The position numbers and the translations under genes are program-made. From Bremia lactucae (taxonomy: Eukaryota > Oomycota > Peronosporomycetes > Peronosporales > Peronosporaceae), in the NCBI RefSeq assembly GCF_004359215.1, contig NC_090628.1, forward strand, positions 537,315-601,314: a stretch of 64,000 nucleotides of DNA, written 5' to 3'. Each line of letters begins with the position of its first letter. Position 1 is the first letter of the stretch. Positions 1-10,277 of this stretch are shown piece after piece. A model generated the notes under the pieces. That model did not search any database. It was given only the letters and a program-made list of their open reading frames with translations, and was not told the origin of the DNA.

Positions 1-485
1 TGTGGTCCTTGGACGGACTACAAAGTGCTACCAGGTGTAACGGGGCACTGCGACTTGTACTGTTTCAGTACAAGTCCACTTCACACTGCTTCAGATGTGA
101 GTGGTGCCTCTCGTTAGGTGACGTACACTGTACGTATAGAGGAAGACTTCTCTTAAGGCAAGTTAGCTTAAGAGTGTAAAATGAAAACTGTATTAATATA
201 GTTAAGTGTCTTGTTAATCTATCTTTGTAAATGTTGTCTTAACTATAAACTAATACTAAACATGTAAATGAATTCTTATCTATCTTATCTCGTAACTCTC
301 TTTGATTACTTCTACAGCTGATTAGTCTGCGGAATAAATAGACATAATGGTCTATACCTATTTATGGATAAGAATTCAGGAAATTACTATATAAAGTAAT
401 TTCCTCCAAATATTATCTACCTTTTAGATAATATTAATTAACAACCTTTTAGTGTTAATTTCATGTAACGATACACCCCGTTACA
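1..485 (-). repeat. Ty3/gypsy-type LTR with adjoining internal sequence, at window edge
   Basis: An LTR of about 450 bp spans 36-485. It starts TGTAACGGGG and ends CCCCGTTACA, so its termini are inverted repeats. The first 35 bases closely resemble 41726-41760, which also precede an LTR copy of this family. There the LTR sits at the gag end of a minus-strand Ty3/gypsy element, so 1-35 is probably the primer-binding/leader side and the rest of the element would lie left of the window on the minus strand. Other copies are at 22485, 33237, 33647, 41761, 41955 and 42811. Orientation is inferred from those copies with a polypurine tract or gag next to them. Confidence 0.75.
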
Positions 486-584
486 ATTCGGCTAAGTAAA
501 TTTTAGAAAAGGCAGCGCAAGAAGGACAGAAGCCTTTTTGTTATTGTGCTGCATCTACATGGCATTTGATCTATGATAGGTCTT

Positions 585-848
585 TCCTCAGTGGCCGAGT
601 GGTTAAGCACTGGAACTGGGACCGGGAGGTACGTGGATCGATACCCGCGGAGGGCGGTACGATGACACATCGCCGGAGATAGGCTAAGAAGCAGACGAGC
701 AACCATCCAATGGATGGCCGCCCTGCCAACCCGCACCGAAGGTGTGTGATAGTTGGGTGGGAGGAGGCCCTGTAGCCGAAATTCCCCATAGTGTAATGAG
801 GGGTGCGGGGTTCCATCAAGAGAACTTCGTCAAAATTGAATCTCTATA
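585..848 (+). mobile_element. tRNA-derived SINE, copy 1
   Basis: The 5' part is tRNA-like: a box A-like TGGCCGAGTGG at 592-602 and a box B-like GGATCGATACC at 635-645, both good RNA polymerase III internal promoter matches. The element is flanked by a 15-bp direct repeat, tctatRataggtctt, at 570-584 and 843-857 with one mismatch, as expected of target-primed insertion. A second copy lies at about 50964-51196. The tRNA-like head resembles a Ser/Leu-type tRNA, but the body does not fold as an intact tRNA and continues into an unrelated 3' tail. Confidence 0.8.
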
Positions 849-876
849 ATAGGTCTTAGGGAATCAGAAAAAACAT

Positions 877-1803
877 ATACCAAAATAATTAATAAATATT
901 TTTTTTACCAAATGTTAATATATACCAGATAATTAATAAATAAAAAATAATATCACGCGTGTATATTATACATGCGAGTATACACAAACTTGGGATCATG
1001 AAGAGATAGGATTAAAGGCGTTTCTAATTAGATTTACTAAAGAACGAAGGAAACTTCAACTTGACTCAAATCATTCGCATTAATTTTAATACATGTATTC
1101 TATTTTTATGGCGAGGAAAACAGTTTTGGATGAAAAATCTCTACTTATCATGCACTATGAGCTCGAGATAATGAAGCATACAACGATGCGTCCTTGCTCG
1201 GGCAAACCTACGATTATGACCAAATTGGTGGCAGATTCCGCACTTTCTGCTTTGGCGCTTTTCAATTCTTTCAGTTGCTTGTTATGATCGGATCCGCTTC
1301 TTCTTTGGGCGCCCTCTTTTTAAAATAAATGGAGCGTTGATGTGTGGCCAGCAAGAGGTAGCGGAGGTGGGACATCAAAGTTTTGCAACATGCCAGAACT
1401 ATACATATTGCAGCATTAAAGATCATACATCTTTTAGGCAGGATATGTGTCAAATATCGTCTGAACAGCAGAAAACGTAAATGAAACAGTCTAACAGAGT
1501 CTTAATCTACTCGAAAGCTTATTGATTACGAGACTCGATTAAAGCATGCTAAAACTCCGGAGTATGCTTATGAAAAATTTCTATGAATAATAACCGCTTC
1601 AATCCATATCTCTTCATGGTACCTTCTCTGCCTCGTGGCTAAGATCAAGTGTAGCACATCTCTTCATGATTCCAAGCTTGTGTATACTCGTACGTATAAT
1701 ATACATGCACGGTAAAAAAAATTATTTATAGTTTTTTTTGTATATTTTTTAAATTTTGATTATTGGATATATTATTTTATTTATTTATTATTTTGGTTTA
1801 TAT
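877..1803. mobile_element. Long inverted-repeat (foldback/non-autonomous DNA) element
   Basis: The ends are inverted copies of each other. Bases 877-1013 (starting ataccaaaataatt) match the reverse complement of about 1664-1803, including a shared block around tgtatattatac, gagtatacacaa and atcatgaagagat. The arms are AT-rich and about 135 bp long, and the central 650 bp has no recognisable gene. The element starts only 20 bases after the SINE's right target-site repeat. I see no transposase, so it is either a non-autonomous DNA transposon or a foldback element. Confidence 0.6.
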
Positions 1804-1886
1804 TTTAGATATTCGAATACGTAACTGTTTTGTAAGAAATAAACTTTTAGATATTCGAATACGTAACTGTTTTGTAAGAAATAAAC
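1803..1886. repeat. 42-bp tandem duplication
   Basis: The unit starting ttttagatattcgaatacg is present twice head to tail at 1803-1844 and 1845-1886 with no visible difference, and its first four bases repeat once more. It sits at the right edge of the inverted-repeat element and 200 bp upstream of the PITP start codon. Confidence 0.85.
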
Positions 1887-2089
1887 TTTTTATCTTGGAC
1901 CTACTGTCTTTCTGAAATTTCGGCAAATTGTTATGATTATATTGGCGAAAGTCAGAAGCTTTCAAGATAAAGAAATTTCTATATGATTTCAGAAATTATA
2001 TTCGTCAGCCTCTGCTGACTACCTCCCACTGCCTCTTCGATAAACGTGTGCCTTCGCATTACACGTTTGTCTTAGTTGCTCTGTAAACG

Positions 2090-3179
2090 ATGGTACTGAT
2101 CTACGAGTTTCGCGTCCCTTTACACATGAGTGTGGAGGAATTTCAAGTGGCGCAGCTTTACATGGTAGTAAATGCGAGCGAGCAGCTCACGGGCGACGGT
2201 GAGGGCGTCGAGATCCTTGTGAATGAGCCATACGATAACACGGATGGTCACCTGGGCGTATCTACCATCTCAGGATGGACCATTCCACGCAATAAGGGGC
2301 AATACACTCGTAAACACTACTACGCCAAGTCCAAGATTCCTAGCTTCGTATCCGCCTTGTACGGTCGCTGTATTGACGTTATTTCTATTGCTTCGAGCTC
2401 ACTCTGTTAACATTTATGGTAGCTGCCCAGAAGACAGTATGGTCTTAATTGAGGAGGCTTGGAACTCGTACCCGCACTGTGTGACTGTGATTGTCAATGG
2501 ATACCTTGCGAAACACAAATTCTACATTTCCATTGAATCAATACACAAGGCAGACCGAGGCGACTCGGAGAATGTATTAAAATTGACTACCAAGGAGCTT
2601 AGCCAGCGCAAGGTCGAAGTGTACGTTTGTGGCGTGGTGATCTTAAGAGATTGTTTAAATTTCGATAATCATGTCTTGCAGGTTGGATATTGCCGCAACA
2701 TTACCAAAGCAAACGCTAAAAGAAGATTGCGATCCAGCCACGGTGCGTGGCATGGGAATGTATGCATGCCTTGAGATTTACTTACTGCTGTAACACTTGA
2801 TATGGTAGTATAAGTCCGTGAAGACGTCGCGAGGACCACTAGCTCGTGGCTGGATTAAAACCGTTGATCCAATTATGACTTGCTATAAGGCTGTGCGCAT
2901 CAACTTCGATTATTGGGGCGTGCAAAGCAAGGTACAAAATTGGTTTCTCATCGGGATCCTCTTCTTTTTGGTCTAACTCCAAATTGTTATTATATTTTTA
3001 AAAAGGCGGAAAAAGCCATTCGCGACCAGCAGCGTCAATTATTTCACAACACGCTGCGTCAGGCGCAATGTTTGACGGATCAATGGTATGGGCTCACGAT
3101 GCAAGACATTCGTCGTTTAGAAGATGAAGTTGTGGCAAAACTTGAGGCCAAACGCTTGACGAACTTGGCCAATAAATAG
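2090..3179 (+). CDS. Class I phosphatidylinositol transfer protein, five exons
   Basis: The spliced model uses exons 2090-2358, 2423-2620, 2682-2742, 2815-2931 and 3006-3179. All four introns (61-74 bp) start GT and end AG, and the phases join to give 272 residues, matching the roughly 270 residues of animal PITP alpha/beta. Family signatures are visible: [11 protein letters not shown] at the start, [39 protein letters not shown], a YWGVQSK motif and [13 protein letters not shown] at the C-terminus. The family moves phosphatidylinositol and phosphatidylcholine between membranes and supplies phosphoinositide kinases. A stretch of about 17 residues between NTDG and GQYT is extra relative to animal proteins; treating it as an intron would break the frame, so I keep it as coding. 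The gene is convergent with the next one, with a 116-bp gap. Splice sites were chosen by eye from protein similarity. Confidence 0.9.
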
Positions 3180-3295
3180 AGCATGAAAAAAAGACAAAGT
3201 GCAAAATAGAGCCACTTTGCTGTTTATATACCTTCCTTGACTTGTCTGCCAAAATTGCTTTACATTTAATGAAAAGATGCATTAATTGACTGTGT

Positions 3296-6200
3296 TTAGA
3301 CGGACAACCTTGATGATCCAACCAAGGATCTTCGAAATGCGGCAATGCCATTCTCTAAAACTTCATCCTCTTCTTCGTCATCACCCTCATCTTCGTCATC
3401 TGATGTATCATCAATACTCCCGCGAGTTTCAGATTGCAACGTAGCTAAACGAGAGGCTAAAGCAGTATTGATTTGTTTTACTGCATCCACTTGATCCCGA
3501 GCCTCAGTTAAAGAATCCTGTAGCTGGTGGACTGTGCGTTCCAATTCGACAACTTGAGCCGCAAGACGTTTTGTTCCTCGATCTTTGTCTCTGTTTTTAA
3601 GTAAGCTGCTCAAGTGCGTCACTTTGTCTGCTGTCTTCTCTGCTTTCGCCTTAACTCGAACAACTTCATTCTTTAGGAAATGACGCTCTGCTAATTGCGT
3701 CTTGAGGTCATCCAAAGATTCATTATTATTGGCTTTTACAAGCTTTTGAAGCTCCTTTGAAAGGTTCATCGATTTGGCGCGAAACATATTGCGCTCAGTC
3801 ACCAACTTTACCTGCTTTTCTTCAAGCTCTCTGATAAAAATCTGCTGCTCCTTAAACTGTTGTCTCAAGTCGCAACCATTCATCGCATCATTCCATTTTC
3901 CTAAATGAAATTGGCCTCCCGCGTCGCTATTACCTTCTATCGCCAATAATTGTGTCTCGGTTTGAGCCTCTTTGTCTCGCATTTCTCCTGCGTTACCACA
4001 CACGCGTTGCAATTCTTCTCGATATTGCAAAAGTTGCCGCTCTTTATCCTCTAATGTCGTACGCAACGATTTAGTCTCACGAGCTGACTGTCGTAAAGCC
4101 TTCTCAAGCTGTCGAAGCTTCAACTGCTGGTGTTCAATACGATTGTCTTTAACCTCTATCGATGCAGCTAATTGTTGATGCTCCTGCTCGGCTGCCTTTA
4201 AAAGCACAGCCTTTAAAGAAAGCTTCGTTCGAAGCATCGCAAGTTCTTCGTCTTGAGCTGCAAGTCGGCCCTCGAGAAAAATTGTGTCTCCAGCAATACT
4301 TTTGCTTATCTCTTCAATCCGATTATCACTCAACGCCTTATCGGGACTTCGCTCATTAGTGCGATAATCAAATTCCAATCCCACAAGGTCACTGAGACTA
4401 ACATTAGAGATGGAGCTAAACGATCCTTCGCTTTCAAGACGTTGCTTTCCTGTTTCTACTACCGGAGAGATTATCGACCCTGAGACAGAAGCCACTGTAC
4501 TTGTCGGCGATTTGAAGCTTGCATCCGTGTCAACCACAGCAAATGATCTTGCAGGGGAGGTAGATTTGTCGCTATTTTCACCAGAGTACAATGATGCAGT
4601 CAATGATGATGAAAATGCGGTTGAAACAACATAGGCCGGATCCATATATAGATTCTGCTCGTCAATTTGCGCTGCTGCTTCCTCCTCGAGCGTAATTACA
4701 CGAGCTCGAAACTTGCGAATTAAAAGCGTCAAAATGTCACGATTTTGCCGGTTTTGCGCTACCAAGAAAAAACATGACAGCGATTGGAGCTGCGTCTGCT
4801 GCATTTTAGGATCGCAGACGTCACCTTTACGAGTTCCTAACAACCCGCCAAATTCTTGGACTTTGAGCGCAAATCGTAGTGGGTCGGCTGGGTCAAGAAG
4901 TACTTGCACAAATGGGCTGTAGGACACCTTCACGACAACACCTCCTTCTTCTATGTCTTCTGAAACTTTAATAAGGCTAACGGCATCGGATGAAATCGTA
5001 ATTTGAAAGCTATCGTGTTCATTGCTCGCTAATGTAGCTGAAAACGACCCAGCTTTTGCTTCTAGCAATACATCTACCGTATTTTTAACGGCTGGGTCAA
5101 GTACAAAGGGTTTTGGCATCTCCACCACCCGTTTTAATTGAGGAAAGCGAAGCGATTGGCATTGAAGGGACAAAATCGAACCAACGTCATCCACAGACGG
5201 AAAGTAAGGACATCGGGTGACGCCTTGAATTGGTCGAATTGCCACGTCGGGTGGCGTTTGCCGAAACCACGTCAAGGCAAATTCAGTTCGATCTACATCC
5301 AACACACCCACAAACCGTCCACCTGTCGTAACAGCCACAATTGGAGTCGAATGTAGCACGTCAATACTTTCATTATCGAAAGTTCTTCGATGACGTCCTC
5401 CAGCAATATTAATTTGTGGTTTCAAGACAAGATCATTAATCCAGCCCCTAACAATGTTACCATCTTCCTCTGGCCGGGAGATTTTGTTGCCTATCATACG
5501 AAACAAATTCTTTTTGACTCCGTCTGCGCCAACTTTGGTTAATGAAAAGCCAAACTTTTCTCCATTTGGCTCCAATGTTGTCAATTGAGCAGTAGGAGAC
5601 TGTGATTTTTGATCAAATGATTCTGATCGTGTTATTGTATAGAGTCTGGATCCCCATTTCGCGCTGTTTAATGGTGACATTGTTAGCAAATGACTTTTTG
5701 TCGGTTTGGGAGGTGCTGATTTATCATAGTCCAAGCGATTCATCAACAAGCATTGATATGTCAATGTTAATGGAAACGTCGCCTCTTTTGTCGTCGTTAT
5801 AATGTCTGCAAATACCATTTTTGTCACATCGATAGCATTGATTGACATGAGCTCGTCGCCTGGATATACCTGTTTCGAGGCTTCTGAATCTCCCATGGAT
5901 CCGTCAGGTTTCCGTCGAAATCCCTTCACACGCGCTCCTGTCCCGTCGTCTCTTGAGTATAAATCCACAAATAATGGCCCAGGAGTTGAATATACGACAT
6001 GGACTTGTTGTGCTGTTCCTCCTGGTGACTTCATCCCGGCAAAGTCGGCCATTTCAGCCAGCAATGTTCCTCCAAGAGCCATCAGCCCAGTCGATTTTGA
6101 AGAAGCCATTGGTCGCATGAATACAGATGGTAGACCTATGGCTCCGTTATGATTGATTAGAGCAGACTCGGAATGTGCAGGACTCACCAAGCACGTCAAG

Positions 6201-6547
6201 GGAGCTGTTTTTTTGGAAGATTGATGGGACTCTATCGTCGAGACTTCCGTTCTCAAATTGCCATCAGATTGCGAGCGTCTGTAGGTATCCGGGGACAAGC
6301 GAAGAGCTTCGCTTGATCCTTCAGTGGATGGTCTAGTGATTGATAGTGCCATTGGCGCTGCAGTGACAGACATGGCCTTGATACGGCCGAGAGCTTCTGG
6401 GGACTTGGGTTTATATACAGATTTGGTGAAAGGTTTGGACGATCGCGAAATATCTCTACACTGAACGGAATTGAGACGCTTGTCTTCAGCTGAGCTTCGT
6501 ACGTCTGCGAAAAATGAGGCCTCATGTGATGGCTTGTCGTGCGCCAT
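3296..6547 (-). CDS. PDZ-like domain and coiled-coil protein
   Basis: An intronless 1083-residue protein. Residues 1-175 are Ser/Thr/Pro-rich and look disordered. Residues about 180-265 resemble a PDZ domain, with PGDELMSINAIDV in the usual carboxylate-loop/strand pattern followed by TFPLTLTYQ. The middle (about 300-690) has beta-rich segments, possibly a second degenerate PDZ and a PH-like fold, but I cannot assign these. Residues about 730-1030 are a long heptad-rich coiled coil, followed by a very acidic patch (DDTSDDEDEGDDEEEDE). I do not recognise a characterised orthologue. The layout suggests a cytoplasmic scaffold, which is inference. The first ATG of the open frame (6547) is used; the 658 bases upstream would hold its promoter. 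Confidence 0.8.
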   Translation of the reverse strand: MAHDKPSHEASFFADVRSSAEDKRLNSVQCRDISRSSKPFTKSVYKPKSPEALGRIKAMSVTAAPMALSITRPSTEGSSEALRLSPDTYRRSQSDGNLRTEVSTIESHQSSKKTAPLTCLVSPAHSESALINHNGAIGLPSVFMRPMASSKSTGLMALGGTLLAEMADFAGMKSPGGTAQQVHVVYSTPGPLFVDLYSRDDGTGARVKGFRRKPDGSMGDSEASKQVYPGDELMSINAIDVTKMVFADIITTTKEATFPLTLTYQCLLMNRLDYDKSAPPKPTKSHLLTMSPLNSAKWGSRLYTITRSESFDQKSQSPTAQLTTLEPNGEKFGFSLTKVGADGVKKNLFRMIGNKISRPEEDGNIVRGWINDLVLKPQINIAGGRHRRTFDNESIDVLHSTPIVAVTTGGRFVGVLDVDRTEFALTWFRQTPPDVAIRPIQGVTRCPYFPSVDDVGSILSLQCQSLRFPQLKRVVEMPKPFVLDPAVKNTVDVLLEAKAGSFSATLASNEHDSFQITISSDAVSLIKVSEDIEEGGVVVKVSYSPFVQVLLDPADPLRFALKVQEFGGLLGTRKGDVCDPKMQQTQLQSLSCFFLVAQNRQNRDILTLLIRKFRARVITLEEEAAAQIDEQNLYMDPAYVVSTAFSSSLTASLYSGENSDKSTSPARSFAVVDTDASFKSPTSTVASVSGSIISPVVETGKQRLESEGSFSSISNVSLSDLVGLEFDYRTNERSPDKALSDNRIEEISKSIAGDTIFLEGRLAAQDEELAMLRTKLSLKAVLLKAAEQEHQQLAASIEVKDNRIEHQQLKLRQLEKALRQSARETKSLRTTLEDKERQLLQYREELQRVCGNAGEMRDKEAQTETQLLAIEGNSDAGGQFHLGKWNDAMNGCDLRQQFKEQQIFIRELEEKQVKLVTERNMFRAKSMNLSKELQKLVKANNNESLDDLKTQLAERHFLKNEVVRVKAKAEKTADKVTHLSSLLKNRDKDRGTKRLAAQVVELERTVHQLQDSLTEARDQVDAVKQINTALASRLATLQSETRGSIDDTSDDEDEGDDEEEDEVLENGIAAFRRSLVGSSRLSV

Positions 6548-7205
6548 GGCGAACTGATGAGCTTATAATCTCAGAAAGTTCGCTCTGTGGTACCTTCAGT
6601 ACAGCATTTTTTTAAAAGGAAAATAATGGAAAATATAACCCACATAAATTTTAAGAGCATTTCTCTCGATCCCGTTGTGTGTTTTTCTTTCATGAATTTC
6701 TAAGATACTACAAGAACGCTACAACGCGAGTTAAGCTAGTCAGAATCATACACACACGTAAATGAAACTAATGCTATGCAAGCCACGTTAAAGAAGCACA
6801 ACTGACTTTCAGATAGAAAAATGCTCGTAATCGGTAGAGCAACGACGATTCACGGCACTTACAATGTGACCTTTGTCGTTGTCAGATACATCGTAACCGC
6901 TGTTGCAAATTTAGAAATGGTACGGGGGATCAATTGTTTGGATATGATAATGTTATGTCTACATTGTTCCAACTCCAGCTTCACAAATCGGGGGACTATT
7001 TACATGGAATATCTAGTATATGCAATTGCCCCATAACTTGATGCAGCGACGTCACCCACCCCTGCTTGTAGAGCTACATACTACTTCATTTGCCGGTAAG
7101 TAGAAATATCGTCAGCATCAATAAGGGTCCCTTAAACAGCGCTGCACTCGCAGCAAAGCTCCATTATTTTGACGAACTCCAAAAAAAGACACATTGGTAG
7201 CAGAG
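6548..7205. other. Intergenic gap
   Basis: This separates two minus-strand genes. It should contain the promoter of the PDZ-like gene (right of 6547) and the 3' end of the START-FYVE gene (left of 7206). The 71-codon plus-strand reading frame at 6821-7036 has no recognisable features and I do not call it. Confidence 0.5.
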
Positions 7206-9974
7206 TCACGCATTGTGTAGTGGTGAACTTTCCAATGTCAGATTGAAGTTTACTTTTCGGGCAAATGCCTCAGTGATCGGGACCCACTCGCCTTGAGACG
7301 TTTCCATAAGCTCAGCGTCTTCTCCAGCAGTTTGATCAAGTGTCTTTTTGGAATTGAGCCGAGTCTCCTTGTTGGACTCGGTAGCAATCCCGAGGTGCAG
7401 CTGTCGCTGTTGGTCAAGATACCGTTCCTTGGCCGCGGCCGAGAATTGTGAGTTAATCAAAAAGTGATGGCTACTCGGTGGCTCGTCATCGTGCGGTTGC
7501 TGACTTTGGTGACGAAGCTTGTCGAGCTCTCTTTGATGCTGCATAATTTCATGCAATACTGACGCATCCGACTCGACACTTCGAATAGGTCGAGTAGGCA
7601 CGTCAAGCACTTCATAGCGACGACGAACTTGTTCCTCCTGATACTGCGCCATCTCTTCAAAATCCGAGTGCTGCTGACAGCGTGACTGTTGAGCATTATA
7701 CCGAGCCTGTGCTTCAAGCTCCGGCATCTGCTGTCGTCGATCATAGCTTAATCTCTGTGGCTGGTGATACGCATCGATATTATAAGTCCCTTCCTCCGGG
7801 TATTTGACCATATCAACCAGTTCCTGCCTCTTTACCGCTGAAATAGCTACCGACGCGCGACGGTTGTGAGCTTGATGTTGTAGCTTCGCCATCCTTACAT
7901 GGTCGTTGACAAGCTTTGATATACGAGGAGATTGACGTCCCTGAGGCTGCACGCTGGCCATACTAGATTGATTTTGGTCGTGCCACCAGCGAGTAAGGTC
8001 CGTCGTGGTCCGAATTTTACCCAATCCATCAATCGTGTGTTCTTCGTAGTCGGATAAATTACTTCCACAGTCTAATGGTATTTGCGTGCCAGTATCGGAT
8101 GTAAGACGAATCGTTTCGTCACCTTCATTTTCACTGTGTTCTTGGCTACTACTGACATCTGACGACATAAAGGAAGGATAACGATCAACAAGCTCTTGAT
8201 GCTCCGGCTTTTGACTTGCATAGACGCTTTGAGCTTGGCGACGCTGTGGCACCAATTCGACCTTGGGCTCGTCCTCTTCTTTCTCTTCTTCTTTCTCCAA
8301 TTCTAACACGACAGCATTCTTCAACTGTTTCTCCTGCTCGCGCTCTTGCTGGATCAAAAGCTGATTATTCTCTAGCTCACGTCGCTCACGCAAACCATCT
8401 TTTGGCGCGCGAAGCTGATTGTCTAAAATGGCACTCGAGTCACGATTGTACATCTGGACCTCGTCCCATACCTGAACACGCCGATTAAGCTCCGTCGTAC
8501 GAATCTCAATGTCCCGGTTCATTTCCTCCTGCTCGGCAAAGAAATTCGTAGCAACGTTCGAGCGATCAATCATCGATAAAGAGCGTCTTCTTGCACGCTG
8601 AGGAAGTAAGTCGGGGTGCGTAATGCCTGTAAATTCCGTCATGGGCTCGTGCAACTGACCTATCGCAGGACACGTGCCAGCACGCGTCGTATGAGCCGAA
8701 ATGTGCGACTGTTTTGCCTCTGCAGAGCACACGGTGCATATACGCACCTTGGTACGCCCTACCACGGGAACATCAAGCCACCAGTCATCACTGCATCGTC
8801 GACACACCCCTTCACCACATTTCCGGCATAAATACCGCTTCGACTTTGTCGATAAACTCGTAATCGCGGCGAATGTATCTCGTATGCCACCAGTGGTTGC
8901 AAACTCCCGAAAGCACAAATTGCAGCTGCTGCGCGTGCGTTTTCGAACGGGTATTTCCAAATCGCCAAGCAAGGGGCTGCTACTTAATCTTTGCTGCTGC
9001 AACAACTTGTCCACCGTCGCGAGCGCTGCGACGCGTTGCGCTAAGAATCCAGGCTGTAACAATTCGAGTGCAGCTCGCCCTTTTAAATCCAATTCTACCG
9101 TGTACGTGACACTAAGAACGCCAGGTTCATCCGTCTCGACCGCCGTAAGCCCGGATCTGTAGATACTTGCACGTACAACACCATGTTCCTTCTCTAACGA
9201 AGGACAGCACGGCAGATTTAACGAGTGCAACGACCGGACCCATCCTCGTCGTCCATTGGCATCGGTAAATTCTTTTTGGCACTCGAGATAGCAAAAATCT
9301 CGATTCCGGAAGAATCGAGAGGGCGAGGCAACTAGCGCCCACTTGACGCCTACATAGCGACGTGGCTGTTGTCCAGAGGGTGACACGAGCGTATATAACG
9401 TCGCATGCTGCAACAAGTCGGCATTGAATAGCAGCAAATGGTCTGCTGCTTCGCGACTGGAGTCCAACTTGAACAAAAGCGCAAACTCTTCAATACTCGC
9501 GTGGACGTTGTCACTCACAGCTCGTACGCACGTGGCATCCTTGGCTTCACTTGCGCCTCGTGCAGCACCCCGAAGCATACAAATGGTGCCTGGAGACCCT
9601 CGCGGCCGCTGGGCAGGACGCCACAAAACGCTTCCGGGCTCATTCTGGGCAAGTGTGTCCCTAATAAGAGCATTGGACGTCTCATTTGCCACGCGCACCA
9701 AGTGTTTCTTCATACGCGCTTCTAGATCTGGACGCGGAAAAAGCTTGTCAACAGATGGCAACGCCGAATCGGCGTGGGGCTTGGTCGATGCTGCGGACGA
9801 AGGATCTGCGAGGGGAGACGCTGGAACCGGCATTGTGGGCTTCATGGCATGGGGAATGGGCATGCTGGATGGCGGCAGGACGCTGTGACCCCGTTGCGGA
9901 CGCACATTCGCCGCCGCGGGCTTCGGCTTCGGCAAGGCACTCGCACTGCGCGTGCGGAGGCCGTCAAAGCGCAT
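7206..9974 (-). CDS. START-like and FYVE-related zinc-finger protein
   Basis: I start at the ATG at 9974 (922 residues). The open frame runs 53 codons further to 10133, but the protein then begins with the basic, low-complexity leader typical of this family. Residues 1-80 are Pro/Ala/Ser-rich, about 90-335 resemble a START lipid-binding domain, and about 347-420 are a FYVE-like double zinc finger with Cys pairs at 351/354, 383/386, 391/394 and 413/416. The canonical (R/K)(R/K)HHCR phosphoinositide-binding motif is replaced by RYLCRKCG, so PI3P binding cannot be assumed. The C-terminal half is Gln/Glu-rich, with coiled-coil and disordered stretches. The domain set is abundant in oomycetes; a membrane-recruited lipid sensor is the likely role (inference). 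It is divergent with the CtIP-like gene. Confidence 0.85.
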   Translation of the reverse strand: MRFDGLRTRSASALPKPKPAAANVRPQRGHSVLPPSSMPIPHAMKPTMPVPASPLADPSSAASTKPHADSALPSVDKLFPRPDLEARMKKHLVRVANETSNALIRDTLAQNEPGSVLWRPAQRPRGSPGTICMLRGAARGASEAKDATCVRAVSDNVHASIEEFALLFKLDSSREAADHLLLFNADLLQHATLYTLVSPSGQQPRRYVGVKWALVASPSRFFRNRDFCYLECQKEFTDANGRRGWVRSLHSLNLPCCPSLEKEHGVVRASIYRSGLTAVETDEPGVLSVTYTVELDLKGRAALELLQPGFLAQRVAALATVDKLLQQQRLSSSPLLGDLEIPVRKRTRSSCNLCFREFATTGGIRDTFAAITSLSTKSKRYLCRKCGEGVCRRCSDDWWLDVPVVGRTKVRICTVCSAEAKQSHISAHTTRAGTCPAIGQLHEPMTEFTGITHPDLLPQRARRRSLSMIDRSNVATNFFAEQEEMNRDIEIRTTELNRRVQVWDEVQMYNRDSSAILDNQLRAPKDGLRERRELENNQLLIQQEREQEKQLKNAVVLELEKEEEKEEDEPKVELVPQRRQAQSVYASQKPEHQELVDRYPSFMSSDVSSSQEHSENEGDETIRLTSDTGTQIPLDCGSNLSDYEEHTIDGLGKIRTTTDLTRWWHDQNQSSMASVQPQGRQSPRISKLVNDHVRMAKLQHQAHNRRASVAISAVKRQELVDMVKYPEEGTYNIDAYHQPQRLSYDRRQQMPELEAQARYNAQQSRCQQHSDFEEMAQYQEEQVRRRYEVLDVPTRPIRSVESDASVLHEIMQHQRELDKLRHQSQQPHDDEPPSSHHFLINSQFSAAAKERYLDQQRQLHLGIATESNKETRLNSKKTLDQTAGEDAELMETSQGEWVPITEAFARKVNFNLTLESSPLHNA

Positions 9975-10277
9975 GACGATTTTAAAAGTATGGCAGATGT
10001 AGAAGTATAGGCGGTCGTAGGAAAGAGTGATTGTTACGTCGTATAGGAGTAGACGAGTCTGGATTGAGGTAGGTCTGACACTCAACGGACGCGCAACGAA
10101 ACAGATGAATTCGGGCACGTCACGTGGACTCAACGATTACGCTTTCTTGCGAACTTGGCAACGCAGCAGCAGTGTCGGCTACTTGTGTGCGGACTTACTA
10201 TTGTTAATCCAATTATGTGGTAGTTAATGTGCCTCAAATGCTACTTTAAATACGAGTCTTTCGATACGCTTCACTTT
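9975..10277. promoter_or_regulatory. Bidirectional promoter region, START-FYVE / CtIP-like
   Basis: About 300 bp separates the chosen start codons of the divergent genes at 9974 (minus) and 10278 (plus), so both promoters must lie here. I could not identify a convincing core element by eye. If the longer START-FYVE start at 10133 were used, the gap would shrink to about 145 bp. Confidence 0.5.

Noticed and set aside
591..665. A stand-alone tRNA gene
   Set aside because: A- and B-box-like motifs exist, but the acceptor arms do not pair and the unit recurs with a long tail and target duplication, so it is a SINE.
1093..1287. 64-codon ORF in the core of the inverted-repeat element
   Set aside because: No recognisable transposase signature and too short to support.
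1803..1886. CRISPR-like repeat
   Set aside because: Only two adjacent units with no spacers, in a eukaryotic context; a simple tandem duplication.
5802..6152. Plus-strand ORF opposite the PDZ-like gene
   Set aside because: Antisense shadow of a long coding frame, as are similar frames opposite the START-FYVE, SNX, UTP21 and FYVE-GAF genes.
9975..10133. N-terminal 53-codon extension of the START-FYVE protein
   Set aside because: Its composition is unlike the family leader and it would occupy half of the divergent promoter.
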